Below the pieces are notes generated by a model. It was not told where the DNA came from and ran no database searches. It was given only the letters and a program-made list of their open reading frames with translations. A stretch of 64,000 nucleotides of DNA, taken from NCBI GenBank assembly GCA_012845835.1, contig JABAKD010000018.1, positions 4,116,229-4,180,228 on the forward strand, written 5' to 3'. Positions 21,906-51,119 of the stretch are shown here, piece after piece. Origin of the DNA: Undaria pinnatifida (taxonomy: Eukaryota; Sar; Phaeophyceae; Laminariales; Alariaceae). Positions within the stretch are counted from its first letter, which is position 1; each line of letters begins with the position of its first letter. The position numbers and the translations under genes are program-made.

Positions 21906-22723
21906 TCAACTAGCCACGGCCGCACCTCGAGATTCATCTACGTTACGTTGGATCCCCCGAAGAAACGCATTGGCGATGTGAACTTGCAGGCACCAAGAGC
22001 CTCGTACGGCTCCTGTCGAGGTCGTGTAGCGTGCCGGGGGGAGAGGAAGTTTGGTCCCAGGTCGTCCAGAAGGCGGACCAGGTATACCTTGTCCTCGGTA
22101 GTGCTCGCGCTGCTTTTTCCAAGCCACCATAACCCATCGTCTCCCTTGTACCAAAATTGGGCGCCCTTAGGAAGTACCGTGTCGTGGCGCGGGAAACACA
22201 AGCGTAACCCGGCGCTAGGAAACGTTCCGCGTTGTTGCGGAAGAGCTCGAGCTGTGCCGCCCCTATCCGCATCCGGCGGTAGAGGCGGTTGGTTTGGCGG
22301 TGTTGACCCAGGGTTCCGGCCCAATAACGCAAGATGGGGGGGCGGAAGAGGTGGAGGTCCATTTCCCGCTCCCAGGAAGGTTCGGAGAGTTCCGCCCAGT
22401 GCGTCTTGTATAGCACCGCGATGACGCCACCTCGCCCCCGTACCGACTGATGACCGGTGATCTGCTGCACCTCCAGCCGTTGGGGGGGGGTCGAAACGTC
22501 GTCTTGAGTGACGCTGGTACGGCGGGGACTTCTTGGATAAATTGTTGAGCACGTACTGCGTCAGCCCCGCCGGTAGGTATTTGGGCATGTCCCCGCTGTC
22601 GTGGGGGTTGGTGCAGGGTTTACAGCGCTCGATGGCCACACGCGGACAAGCGTCCGAACCGGGCAGGTCGGAAGGGAGGTCCAAATAGAGGAGGTTGCTC
22701 CCGAGCGATCCATTACTGAGCAC
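21906..22723 (-). mobile_element. LTR-retroelement polyprotein remnant (integrase C-terminus/chromodomain)
   Basis: Minus-strand reading with at least one frameshift. One frame gives TGHQSVRGRGGVIAVLYKTH then WAELSEPSWEREMDLHLFRP PILRYW, with the aromatic/acidic pattern of a chromodomain. The others give LPKGAQFWYKGDDGLWWLGK and VYLVRLLDD, then LPLPPARYTTSTGAVRGSWC LQVH. No reverse transcriptase or LTRs were recognised nearby, so it is a decayed fragment. Confidence 0.65.
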
Positions 22724-22984
22724 TGCACAGTGGTAATAGTTTGTTGTATTATTGTTATTAATGTTGGTGCAGTACTACTAATGGCAGAAGATCTGAACAC
22801 CTTCATTACGGGTTGCTGGTTGCGTGGTAGTTTCACTGAACGAAACACCAGGTGGGTATACTTAGCTTCAGCGTGTGTACCTCTCCATATGAGGCATATA
22901 TGTAGCATCATCAGTGCGCAGAATGGTTATGGACCGAAATCGCCCTTGACGAAATTCAGGGGATTTGTATATCTTCGAAGAGAA

Positions 22985-23080
22985 AAAATGCGCGGCCGCA
23001 GAATCATGCAGCTTGCAAAGGTAAGTATCGACCCTTGAATAGATCGAAGTCACAGCCGATGCATTTAAAACACTTTTTTT
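22985..23080. repeat. Dispersed 'GCAGCTTGCAAAG...TCACAGCTG' repeat
   Basis: CATGCAGCTTGCAAAGGTAA then ATCGAAGTCACAGCCGATGC. Relatives at 34945-35045, 43800-43900, 45815-46200 (inverted, two tandem copies 216 bp apart) and 55190-55280 (inverted). Confidence 0.6.
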
Positions 23081-23654
23081 AATATGGCGTCGGCGAGAAA
23101 CGAAATCACGGCACATCCTTTGTCATAAAAAAATGTATACATCGCAGATATGACGATCCGTGATACATGCGACAGAGTGAGCGCATCGACAGGTACGTCG
23201 CGAACTTGCAAGCTCCTCGAGGCTGATAGACGAGATGAACACAGGTGTTGTGTTTATTATTGGCGGTCTCGAAGAGAAGACAAAAGGAGAAGAAAGAAGA
23301 AGAAGTGAGAGAGTGTGCGCGGTACACGATCATCGATAACGACTCGAAAATCAAAAACAAAACGAAATACAGGATATCCCGTATGTAACGTATACGGTCT
23401 GTACCCGGTACGCCAGGAAGCATTACGTAAAAACTGGGACATACTACGTAGATGTCATAAAACCGATTTACTGAGATCCGTCTACCATAAAACCGGTTTA
23501 CTGGGATCCTTCTACCATAAAACCGTTACGAAACCTTACAAACTGATCTTATATATATATATACATCTGAGCCAACCGATCCGGCAGTAATGGTTCTCGT
23601 ACATATCACAACTAGCTGCTGCTGCTGTGTCTTGTCGGTTTTACTGCACTACCC

Positions 23655-25480
23655 TCAGCACAAGAGTGAATTCGGTTTCTCCGTTTGTGTGGTTTGTCGA
23701 TGCTCTCCAAGGGCGTGATTGAGGGGGCCACGCACATGGGTGGTAAGCTTGGCGTGGGTACTAGTTAACCTCGGCTGCACTTTGACAACAGTGGCGAAGC
23801 GTTGTTTGAGGTCCTCAAGGGGAACATCATCGAGCGGTCCTGCAATCCCCAAAAGTGTTTTGGTCCCAGGGACTGCAGGGACCATCGCGGCGCCCTTTTT
23901 CGCCGTCGTCAGGTTTCCCTCCGAGTCCCGATGGCGTAACGCGCAGTCCAGGGTTGGCCTGAGCTGCCGCCCCTAATAATTAACTTCCCATCTTCCATGG
24001 CGGACTGTGCATCCCCTTGCGCCACGGAAAAGTGGCGCCTGCGCCCCGACCCGCCTGACTGCATTCACCCCGCACCGCGCATGCATTGCGTGTTGACGTT
24101 CACAGGGTAACCCGACACTCCAACCGAGGGCGAATCTCCCGATCTGGGAGCCGCCCCAGAATCGCGAGATTCACCCCCGGTTCGTGGCGGCTCCTCTCCC
24201 TGTTCTCGTCGCTCGTGGTCTCTTTCCAGATCCGCACGGTCGACCTCATTTTCCTCCTGTGCTCCCCCCACTCCCTACTGCGCCAGTGGGCACAGACGCG
24301 GTCGATCCAGATGTTGCTGGGGTGAAGCTGAGATGTGTTAGGAGCGGGGGCGAGTGTCCCGGTGCCACCGTCTCCTTTCCTCCGATGGCATGGGAGTTCC
24401 CCGTGGCGACAAAATCAGCATATCCTGGCTTCGCCTTCCCCCTTGCCTCCAGGTCGCCTTCTGACGCTGGTGCTGCACCTTCCGGTGGTGTCACTTCCGC
24501 TGCTAAAGGGTCACTCTCCCGCGCCGGGCCTGTTCCCTCCGCCGTGACCCTCGCCGCCGCTGAGGTGGAGCTGGGCTGTCTCAGGGGGGGGCGGCAAGCG
24601 TCCCGGCACCGTGACATCCCCATCTCCGGCCGTGAGGAAGTTCCCCGCGGCTACACAAGCAGCGTCTCCTGGCTTCGCCTTCCCCCTTACCCGCGAGCCA
24701 CCTTCAGACGCCAGAGCTGCGCCTTTCCGTGGCGTTGCTCCCGCTGCTAGCGAGGGTTTGTTCCTTCCGGCGTTACCCCCGCCGGCATCGGAGGAGGCGA
24801 AAGCGCATTCCTTGCCTGAGACACATTTTGGGATCCGAGTGTCCACACCGGCGTCGGGAAAGGGGGCAGCGTCTCACCTTCTTCCGGCACTTTTCAGACT
24901 CTGAGGGGTCACGTCGTCAGGCGGTACCTCCCACGCGAACTCGAGGTCCGCCAGAACTCTTGGACATGTCATATGAGGGAGGATGTAGATCCTTCGATTC
25001 GGGGGTCGGAGTACAATCTCCTGCGGGCAGATGAAATACGCGGCGAAAATGTCACGGTGGTGACCGGCTGCCGCAGGCCATTCCCTCGGTCGGGGGGAGT
25101 CAAGGTAGGCGCCTTGGGGCACGCCAAGAGCATCGCCAAGCAGAGAGTACAACAGGAATGAGGAGGTGGGATCGCCCCCATGGATCCTCACCATCTCCTC
25201 AACGGTATCGTGGGAGTCAGTCGTGACATAACTGGCTGGCTCCAGCCGGGGGCCGCCGCCTCCAAGAGTTCGGTGAACTACAGGGCTCCCGCTGATGGCG
25301 ACTACCTACCCCGCGGCCGAGGCCTTGGAACATCCTCAGCCAGCTTCGCCGGATGGAGAAGCCGATTTTTTGCCGGCCATTCAGAGCGACACACGACGCA
25401 TGGGTCTGCATACCCACTCGCGAGGCGTGCCGCACGTTCCAGCATTCAGTGAGAATTGCACACCCCGGACAGCTCATGAG
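23655..25480 (-). other. Coding-like GC-rich stretch with an internal protein repeat, possibly retroelement-derived
   Basis: The minus strand holds long GC-rich reading frames. Two diverged repeats of about 80 residues contain ASEGDLEARGKAKPGYADFV (24.5-24.3 kb) and ASEGGSRVRGKAKPGDAACV (24.75-24.6 kb). A frame at 25.2-24.87 kb reads HGGDPTSSFLLYSLLGDALG VPQGAYLDSPRP. No domain is recognised. Proximity to the integrase fragment suggests a gag-like origin, which is conjecture. Confidence 0.35.
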
Positions 25481-26225
25481 CTCACGCCTTCAAAACATGT
25501 GCAGATGAGCTACCTCTCCTGTAGCTCAAGCCAGGAGAACATGTGTGGCTCATCCATCTCCATATAACCCATCCCGGTGAAACATGCGCAGCTCATTGAG
25601 CTCCTGTAGCTTGCCCTCGAGGCAAATATGGGCATATGAGCAACCTTCTATAGCTCAAGCTTTGAAAGCATGTGCAGATGAGCTACGTCCTATAGCTCAC
25701 GCCGGGAAAACATGTGCAAGTGAGCTAGCCTCGAGAAGAACTAGCTCGAGCTAGTCCGGGGTTTTAAGCATTTCACATGTCGTGTGAGGGTTGTTTGCCA
25801 ACTGTCCAACCAACGAAATGCCCTAACGCGCCTTACCTTACCACCTTACCTTATCCCTTACCTTCTGCCCAGCATGCGTGTTTGTCCAAATACGCTAATT
25901 CACCACCTTCTGCTCCAGCAGATATTTTCAGCTCATGAGCCAGCTCATCTATCGTGTATAGCTCATCGCGGGGGGAAATGTGCAGCTCATGACGCTCCAA
26001 TAGCCCACCCTGGGCAAGTATCTACATACAAATGAGCTATCTTCTATGTGTCTGGTGAGGCATATTCTACATACAGCTCAAGCTTTAAAAACAAGTGCAG
26101 ATGAGCTATGCTCTACCAGGAACAGCTCAAGCCGGGAACACATATGTAGCTCTTGCAGCTCGTGTAACTCATCGGCGAGCTACCCTCGAAAAGAGCTAAC
26201 TCGAGCTAAGGTGAGCTGGTCTGTC
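25480..26225. repeat. AGCT-rich minisatellite
   Basis: Irregular repeats of 'TGTGCAGATGAGCTA...TATAGCTCAAGCC.GGAAAACA' with very frequent GAGCT/AGCTC sites, in two clusters (25480-25770 and 25925-26225) split by unique sequence. Confidence 0.85.
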
Positions 26226-26229
26226 CGGG

Positions 26230-28700
26230 GTGTGGACTCTTGGCGTTCAACAGGGCAAAAAAAGTTAAAACCCAAACAACAGCCATTTCATCTAAGAGTG
26301 CCCATGGGACCAGCATCTAAACTTACTTGCTGCCGACTCTTCTTTTTCTACACCATTTCAGCGGTTGTGTCAGCAGTGGCCCATCCCTTTCTCACGCATA
26401 CTACGAGAGAGGTATCCCTTTTCGGCAAAAAACAGATCTGAATGACAAGACAGCTAAACCAAAACCACGGGCATCTATCTCATTATTGTTTCGCAATACA
26501 TTTTGTATGCCTACCTGGGCCATGGGTTTGTTCATCGGGTTCCTCCGTCAGTTACTCGAAATCAGATTATGGGTGAGGTATAGTATAGACTAGATAGTGC
26601 TCCCCTGGAGTGGCTAGGAGCCTCGGAAACAAAAACGGTGCCCGTCTACCCTAGGTGTCTTCTGCGAGAGCTCTCCATGGCGGTTGGAGATTGTTCGATT
26701 CTGGCCAGGACCCAATGAGTTGCCAACTATTGACAAGATCGAAAGGTCAGCCGATCGATCTCGGGCAAATCTTAATAATTGAACTTTTGGCAAAATCTTT
26801 TTTCGTCTAGAAAACGTTTCGAGCCCAGGCCCTGTATGACCTATATACGAGCCAACCAAATAATAACTGTTACGGAGAGTTCTCGCGCTCTCTCGCAGAC
26901 GGCATGGACTACTCCGAAAAACAGAACGCATACTTCCAAGAGTTCCCCGCGAGCTATGGTACAGCCATTACTTGGAACAGGCCTTCCCTCGTTTAAACAA
27001 CTACTGTCATGTTCCGTGTCAAGTCCCAAAAGCGTTCCGTATACGATATACCGAAGGGTACGTGTTCCCATCAAAACACAACGAAGGTACTGTATACGGT
27101 ATGGTGCGATACGATATGGCGTGATACGGGAAGGTAGGGAAGGGTAGGGTGCCGTACGGTGCGGCTTGGTACAACGTGTCACCGCCTCCTAGGTCAAACG
27201 CCTCCGCCTAGCCACCCCGACAGCGCTCGAGCAGTATAGCGCCTGCAAACGCCAGCAAACCCCGCGCTTTTCAAGCTACCTATATAGGTCCGAACATTTG
27301 TTCAGGCTCACGCCGAAAGCCCGAATCATATATTTTCTGCACACGCGAATTACAACGATTTGTGGTAGCACATGCCCTTTCTCACATAAGAATTTTAGCC
27401 CAATAATCAGCAACCCGATTTTTATGTTGAGGGCCAGTGCTGGATAGCTCAAGAGCACGGCGCAGTGTGCACCCCCAAGCTTCAGCTTCTCGGGTACGCG
27501 GGGCTCGGAGATACGACCCATTGTCCGTTGTTGGCCGGCCCCCAACCTACACGATAAGCTGCGTTGAAACACAAAAAATAAAGGTACGTATGTGTAGCGG
27601 AACCGCGGTTCGACTCCTTGACCAAATGAGACGCCGCGCTGGAATACAACGATGCTAGGAGATCGCTATTTGATCCCTCGTATGACGGCCCCAGACCGCC
27701 CCACTGCACCATTCCTAGCAAAGCAACCCCGCTGAAGCTGCACCCACGCTGTTGGGCACAATCACACGCTTCGCACGTGATGCCGCGCCTTCCCCCTCGG
27801 GACGCGCAACGCGACAGCCCTCAGTCGGCACCGCTGGACCACCGCATTTCGGTGTGTTCATCTCACCAGCATGCCCCCCGAAATCCTTGAGCCCTTGTGA
27901 TCGGCGGGTGTGTCTTTGCTGCCCGAGTTGAACCTTCAGCGGATCAAATCATGCCCACCATAATATTGCGAGATTTCACAGAACCAAGTCAATCACCCCG
28001 ATTCAAACCTCGCCATCATCAGATGTGGAGCCTGCTGCTGCAGCCCCTCCACGCTGGGTGCGATGCTGGGATATCGCCTCTAGCGGCCCCTCGTACGACC
28101 ACAGCAGACCCCGTTCGGAGTCCACAGGCAGCATATGGACACCGTCCTCATCGGGTCAGACGACTTCCTGCCGAAACGCGGCCCAATCCACACCCGCTTT
28201 CTGCTGTCGCAATCGTACCAGAAAAAAATACCCGACTAACGTCGGTGTGTTCAACCTGAACGATCGATAATTTTAGCCACGCCTAAGCTAGGCAAGGTCT
28301 TCTGACCAGAAGTATCTCCCCTTTGGCCTAAGAGGGCTGGTCAGCACCATTCAGATGCTAAAAAAGAGAGAGAAGTTGCTGTGTTAGCTCCGAACACAAG
28401 AAAACGAGCGATCTTAACTTCATCCCCGAATCCCCATACCAGAATCCAAAAGAGGATATGTAGAAACCCCTATTGTCTTCAGATCTGAATAACGTTCACA
28501 CTCCACATCAGATCCTCAGCAATCAATCACCACCACGAAGATCAGCTGTCGTACCTTACCACCAACACTACACACTCTCTGGTGCTCCACTGTCCACAGA
28601 CCACACTTGTCAGGGGACCTTCGTCCTTAAAATCTCGATCCTAAAGGGATGAACAGAATCTACGCGACATAAACGCTCGTACATTCGGCGAAGTGCCACG
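26230..28700. other. Intergenic stretch without recognisable genes
   Basis: Short frames only. At 27060-27170 there is a run of GGTACGGTA/GATACGG-type degenerate repeats on the + strand. Nothing else identifiable. Confidence 0.45.
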
Positions 28701-28708
28701 CTTAGTAT

Positions 28709-31700
28709 CTAGGAACGCGGATCATCTCCGCCGTCTGCAGACTTAGAGCTCTGCGCGACATCCAACATCTGTCGATATCTCTCCTGCAGGAGGCTGTCCG
28801 TGATGGTCTCGTTAAGGATATCCGCGCCTCCCGGTATAGAATCTGAAAAACGAAATGAGATTGCAGTGGAAGGGAGGCAGCCGGGGGGGGGGGGGGGGGG
28901 GGGGGCTGGTGGGGTTGAAGGCCTGTAAAACCGCAATAATAGCGTACTGGTAGCCCTAATCAATCTGCCCTTATACCTCTCGGGGCCAAGAACCTAGAAA
29001 TCAAACCTGGACTGACCCCTTTTCACACCCAAGTGTAGCGAGATAACGACAAAAAAAGCTACGAGTGCGATCTCAACAACCGTCTACAAAGAACGTGCCG
29101 CAGTACGAGTGCCGCCTGCGCGCATGTCTTCAGCTCTTTACAATGTACTTCGGATACACCCCCTAGCCCGGGAGCCCGGGTTGCTTCGTCTGGTAGATAT
29201 GTAATCATCATATATATATCGGCTGGGATCTGGCATGATGATACTTTGTACAACCAAAAAAATAATTGTGAAGGAAAAAGTCGAAGAAAGGCTGGACCGT
29301 TCCGCAAGAAACGTGAGGAGGCGGTGTCCAAGAGAAAGAGGTCATGAGAGGCCAGGAATGCGCCAATCGAGCACTCTCGGAAGAAAGATGAAAATAAGTA
29401 GTTCTATGTGTTTTCGACAAATGTAAGGGCTTAAGGACGCCTGCATAAACCGCAAAACGGGCGTACTGGTAGCACTAACCAAACTGCGCCCACACATTTG
29501 GGGGCAAGAAAGGAGTCAAACTTGAACTATATTTTTTTCGGCACGACAGTTAAAGTAGCAGCAGTAGTAAAAGAGGTGGCGCCGCCAGGGAGGGAGGGGG
29601 CTAGGGAGGAGTGGGCTGTGAGTGTTCTGACGGGCAAATCGACCATACTCGTTGCGTTCTCATACAAAAAACGAGCCGACTCCTCCATCCAAAACGCCTG
29701 CTGGGGCTGCGATATTGTACACAAAATTATCGGTATAAAGTAGCCTCGCTGCGGGATGTTGCTGATTCTGCTGTTGATGCCACTTTTACACAATTATCAT
29801 CAAATGGATGGGCAAAGCGAAGCTTAAGCTCACCACACGTTCAAGTATGCGTCGGCGCCAACTTCGCTCGGACACCGAAACAACGGTACCGCTATGGCAA
29901 TGGCAGCGTAAGCTAATGCTGCCGCCCCAAGCAAATGAGAGAAGGCACAACAATTTGTTGGAAAACCTGGACCAGCTGCCCCATCGCGGCCCCAACGGTT
30001 CCTCACTTGTCTTGTGAGCGTAGAGTTCCTTTTCCGCAAAACCGATCTCCGCCATGGCCAGTCGCTGTAACCGATCCCCCCCGGGTGAAGCCACGCTCTT
30101 CACGGCTCGAAGTCCCTCCGACCTCGTCCCCACCCCTGACCCCATCACCCCCGCCCCCGCCACCGCCGGGGCTACCCTTTCCCCCCCCCCTCCTCTATCT
30201 CCGTCTCCGACGCGCCCCACACCCCCACCACGAATGTCTGTCACCCGCCCGGTCCCCTCCCTGATACCGCCACCAATTGCTCTTTCCCCCAATCCGGTCG
30301 CCACTGAAGAATCCGAATTCCGGCCTCTGGATACCCCTGGAGACCGCATTTCCGCTGGTAACTCGAAAGGTTTGCCGCTGGAAACCCCTGGAGGCCGCAT
30401 CGCCGCGGGTAACTCGTTCAGCGGAGGTCGTACCGCCGATGTTGCCGTTGTCGCCGCGCCTGCGAAGTTGGTGGCGGACTGGTCACCCCCTTCTCGGGAA
30501 ACGTAGCCAGCCGGTGAGGCGGAGGTGTTGTCGTTGTGGTTGGGGGGGGAGGGGAGCGGGGCAGGCTGGTCTATTTGGCTACGAAAATTTTGCTGTTCCC
30601 GCAGGGCACTGCCTGCGTGCAGAGGTGCGCACGCGCGGACGGAAGCAAGCACAGACCCACGGTCGGAGTCGGGGGGGGAAGGGGGGGGTTCGAGACTTTC
30701 TCTGTGCTACGTGGCTGGGTTGGATACGTACGACACAGATCCTGCGCAAGATGTAATAACGGCAAGTATAACATGCAGACAACTAGAACATGATGTCTGC
30801 CCGATGTGCGCACATCTCTGTCAAGCCTGGGGGCCTGACCCAACCATTTCTGCCTGCCGACTGACCAAGCCTATTTCGTGTTATTTTGCCAGCCAAGGCT
30901 ACGAGTGGTATTATTACGAGCAACTGCGAAATTCTATTTTTTTACCGTGTCAAAAAAATAGCGACCCCTTTCGAGAAGGCTTAAACCTGCTGCTCTGCCC
31001 GTCGCCGACCGAGAGGTTCATCTATACGATTCTCCGAATACCCAGCCAGAGCACACGAGTTGGCGGTAGTCACAAGTGTCCTGCTGCGCGAGTTCCTAGC
31101 GAAAGCCATACTATCTTAAATTGTTGTGAACGGCGGGGGGAGCGCACTTAGTTTGTGCATTGCCGTAGTTGTATGACCAAAGACCCTCGCATCCCTACTA
31201 AACCGAGACAGAGCACGTCAGGTTTTCACCACCAAGACAAACAATGCTTGCACCAAGCGCGAAGCGCGGTGATGTTCGGCGAGTCGCATGAAGGGTGAAC
31301 TGCATCCTTCCAAGAACCGCTCGTGAGATGGACTTCGGCACCTTGTGCCTCCTTTTTCGCTTATGGATGACAGCGCCAATGAGTTACTTTGTTTCTGGTG
31401 TGACCACTCAGAGATAGCAATGGGGGGGAGGGGGGGGGGGCGACTCACTGCCAGGGTGCGAGGATCCAGTGACGCCCGCGGGCAGCCGCACCGCTCCTCT
31501 AAGCTCCGCTTTGATCACCCTCAGGTCATCCAGATTCGATCGAATCTCGTTTTGAAGCTGCATTACCGCCCCCATCACCCCGCCGATTGTGCGCGCGGCG
31601 GCGGCACGAGAAAACAGGAGGGACAGGCGGCAGAGCGTTCCACGAAAAAGATAAGTAGGGTGCTTGGAGATAACACGTGCATCAAACCGTGCCGTGGTTC

Positions 31701-32012
31701 GTGATTTCATCCCCCATACCAAGCACCCACTCAGTGGCGATAAGTCACTTGGAATCATAGAGTACAACGACAACAGAAACAACAGCAGCAGTATTTACAA
31801 CGATGCCCACGCCGGGCGCAAGGAACACCGCAAGCCGAGCTCAATCTGCCAATGTTAACCGCCAGGGCTACAGGGTCAGGGAGAAATTACCTGCAGGAGT
31901 TCACTGCCCTTGGAAAGCTCGCCCACGCGGGCCTGTCCTCCCTGGACCAGCCCAGACACCTTGCCGACCCCTCGACCCACCAAGCGGAACACCAGGGGCA
32001 TATCGTTTTTTC
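28709..32012 (-). CDS. Partial multi-exon gene with TatA/TatB-like amphipathic segment
   Basis: Phase-compatible exons: 32012-31891 (KNDMPLVFRLVGRGVGKVSG ... LSKGSELLQ), 31557-31449 (LQNEIRSNLDDLRVIKAELR GAVR) and 30612 to about 30010 (ALREQQNFRSQIDQPAPLPS, then Pro/Gly/Ser-rich sequence with two 'E(L)PAxMRxPGVSxG' repeats). A possible last exon is 28846-28709 (NETITDSLLQERYRQMLDVA, stop). '(G)xxxMPxVxRxxGRGxGK' followed by a long helix resembles TatA/TatB-type proteins; this is a weak inference. The 5' end with any membrane helix was not found. Joins below 30 kb are unresolved. Confidence 0.38.
31145..31345 (-). mobile_element. Dispersed repeat family B copy
   Basis: GCCGTAGTTGTATGACCAAA, GACCCTCGCATCCCTACTAA and GAAGGGTGAACTGCATCC match the family. 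This copy is not flanked by a long G-run at its 3' end. Confidence 0.55.
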
Positions 32013-32759
32013 CTGCAAAACAATGTAGGGGTGTGCCGCAGTAATAGTATAGACTAGATTGTACAAGGATGATGTCGTATAACAGCAGTAACAAAGCAGT
32101 GGTTCGAAGCACTTGTACGTAGCATAGTATCATAGCCCTACCGCACCCTCTTACGAGGCGCCCTTTTGTATACCGCTAGCTCCAGAACAGCCTACCACAT
32201 GTTCGAGAAACCCCTTCATTGGTCAACTCCTGACAGTTCGAGATGTTTCATTGGTCAAGACATGCACACTCATATTTGCACGTAGCACTCTAACCCTACC
32301 GAGACATGATCCCACCCGGACCTGACCCCTCCAAACTGACCCCGGGCATATTAAGTAGACGCCAGCAGGGCCCACCGAGCACCCTGATCCCACACAGCCA
32401 GCAAACAAGTTATCGAGTAAGTCAGGGGAGCACACAAAAAGAGAAAACGGGGCCACACTCCCAGAAAGGTCAAAACGAAACTAAACACGGACCGTTGTGA
32501 TTTCTGTGCCTATCGAGAAAATGACTTTTTTTTCCCAACTTTTTTTTACTCGGGCTTGGTAACCCCCCGCCCTGTCTAGCGAAAAGTGTGGGTATGGACA
32601 TTGTTTTTTTTTGCTCTCCAGAATAAGTGGGAAGGTATTTACGAGCACCCCTTCGCCTTTCACGCAGCGTTGAGCTAAGCAGTAGCTTCACCACGTCCCA
32701 TTCAAAAGAGGGTGCGAAGCAGTACACAATCGATATGTATAGTATCACCGCACCTTCAC

Positions 32760-33425
32760 ACAAGGCGCCCTCCTTAGAGGAGGGTGTACCTGCAGCAGCT
32801 CTACTGCTACGCTCTTCACAAAGTGTTGCGTACAGTAGTCGCTTTGCTGTACAATTCCAAATGGGTGCGCAGCAATTACAGTGGTGCAGTCACAGCTCTA
32901 CTGGATGCGCTCTTCTCAGAGAAGCGTGGCATGTTCTGCAGTGGGTCTATGCATACTGATGTGCACGTGTTGTGCGCAAGTAGATCTACTGCACTCAACA
33001 TAGGAGGCGCCCTCCTTAGAGAAGTGCGTACCAATAGCTCTACTGCTGCGCCCTTCACAAGCTGTTGTGCGCAGTACCTTCGCTGCACAATTGCAAAAAG
33101 GTGCAGTAGCGCTACTGGAGGTTCTCAGATGAGAGTGTCTGCATTGGCTCTACTGCTGCTAATAGTAGTCTACCCATGTGAACAGTTCGTAGTTTCGGTG
33201 CGCCTTTCACATGGACGAAAAAGCAAAATAACGTACATGAGCTATACTGGCACGCGCTTGCGGCGCACAGCGGGAGCTTCGCTGCTGCTTTCACAGAGTT
33301 CGTAAGGCAGCCGTGCAGGTACAGTAGCCCTACTGGGGGCCCCTTCTTAGATAAAGAAGTACAACAGCAGTAGGTCTACTGATGTACCACCAGTAGGTCT
33401 ACTGATGTACCACCAGGTCTACCCC
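32760..33425. repeat. Tandemly repeated 'GCGCCCTCCTTAGAG...CTCTACTGCT' block
   Basis: AGGCGCCCTCCTTAGAG at about 32762 and 33004 begin units of about 242 bp. A short direct repeat, AGTAGGTCTACTGATGTACCACC, occurs twice at about 33370-33415. It lies in the region between the divergently oriented 28.7-32 kb gene and USP39. Confidence 0.75.
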
Positions 33426-33626
33426 TTGGTGTGCACAGAACACAGAACAGTAGTAGCTTCACGGCATCCTTCGCAGAATACAGCCAGCAGTGAGCAACAC
33501 CGAGCGTATTTCGTCAAGGCGCTACTACTATATCACGGCCAGCGGACTGCGTGCAACAGAAGTACCTGGTAGGAGTAGTCATCGTGCGTACCTGACCTCG
33601 CGTGCCTGACATGCCTACCAGCAGCA

Positions 33627-33795
33627 AAGATGTCGATTGACGGTTTAGTCTTGTCCCGTCAAGATCTCGTTAGAGGTAATATACTCGTTTTAGTATAACC
33701 CAGTGCTTGACGGTTGTCCGTCAAACGTCAAGAGTGCCGGCAACCGACATATTTGGGGCGCCCGATTTAAGAGTGCCAACAATAACTGAAAGCGG
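33627..33795. mobile_element. TTGACGG-type MITE copy
   Basis: Begins ATGTCGATTGACGG and ends GCCGGCAACCGACAT. Internal blocks (TAGTCTTGTCCCGTCAAG, TTAGTATAACCCAGTGCTTG) recur at 36.6 and, inverted, at 40.2 kb. Confidence 0.65.
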
Positions 33796-34413
33796 TCAAA
33801 ACGGCTTGTACACGCCTTGTGGCGCCTATAAACTAAAACCTAGCAGGCATAGGATACCAAATCTGAGATCCCTGGCGTAAAAGTAAGAGCGGCACATAGA
33901 TAAAGAGGTGAAGAGCGTCGGTGACCTCTTGGCTAGGTTGCCTCCGATGGGCTCTTAAATCGGGCATTCGGGCATCACAGCGTAACCAAAATGTTGAACA
34001 TACTGATGGGATCTAGCTCACCGAGGAGAAGAACTGCCGCTCCGCCAATAATTATGATCTCCGCCATGCCTATGTCAAACATGGCTGCCACAACGCACTA
34101 ACAACGCCAAGCTCAGAAGTGCACGCAGCTCGCGTCAGAGCTACGTCGAAAATCAGCTCAAAATCTCAGAGTCTTAGAGGCGCCTTCACCAACCCACCCC
34201 ACGAAGTATATAGGATAAAGTACCAAATACATTTAGAGCAAAAATTGCAGTGTGCTTCCATTGTTATGAGAAGCCATGAGCCGCTTTCCCCACTCTGGGG
34301 AGCTCCACAAAATGAAGTTGGCGCTTTCTAAGCGGGAAATGTGGATGTAGGCCCTAGGCAGCGGACAGCAAAATCGATCAACTTGCGAGATCTTAGAGCG
34401 AAGTACAGGCCCT

Positions 34414-51118
<16,705 letters not shown>

Positions 51119-51119
51119 T

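Noticed and set aside
25480-26225. CRISPR-like spaced repeats
   Set aside because: Units vary in length and sequence and spacing is irregular, there are no Cas genes, and the context is eukaryotic. It is a minisatellite.
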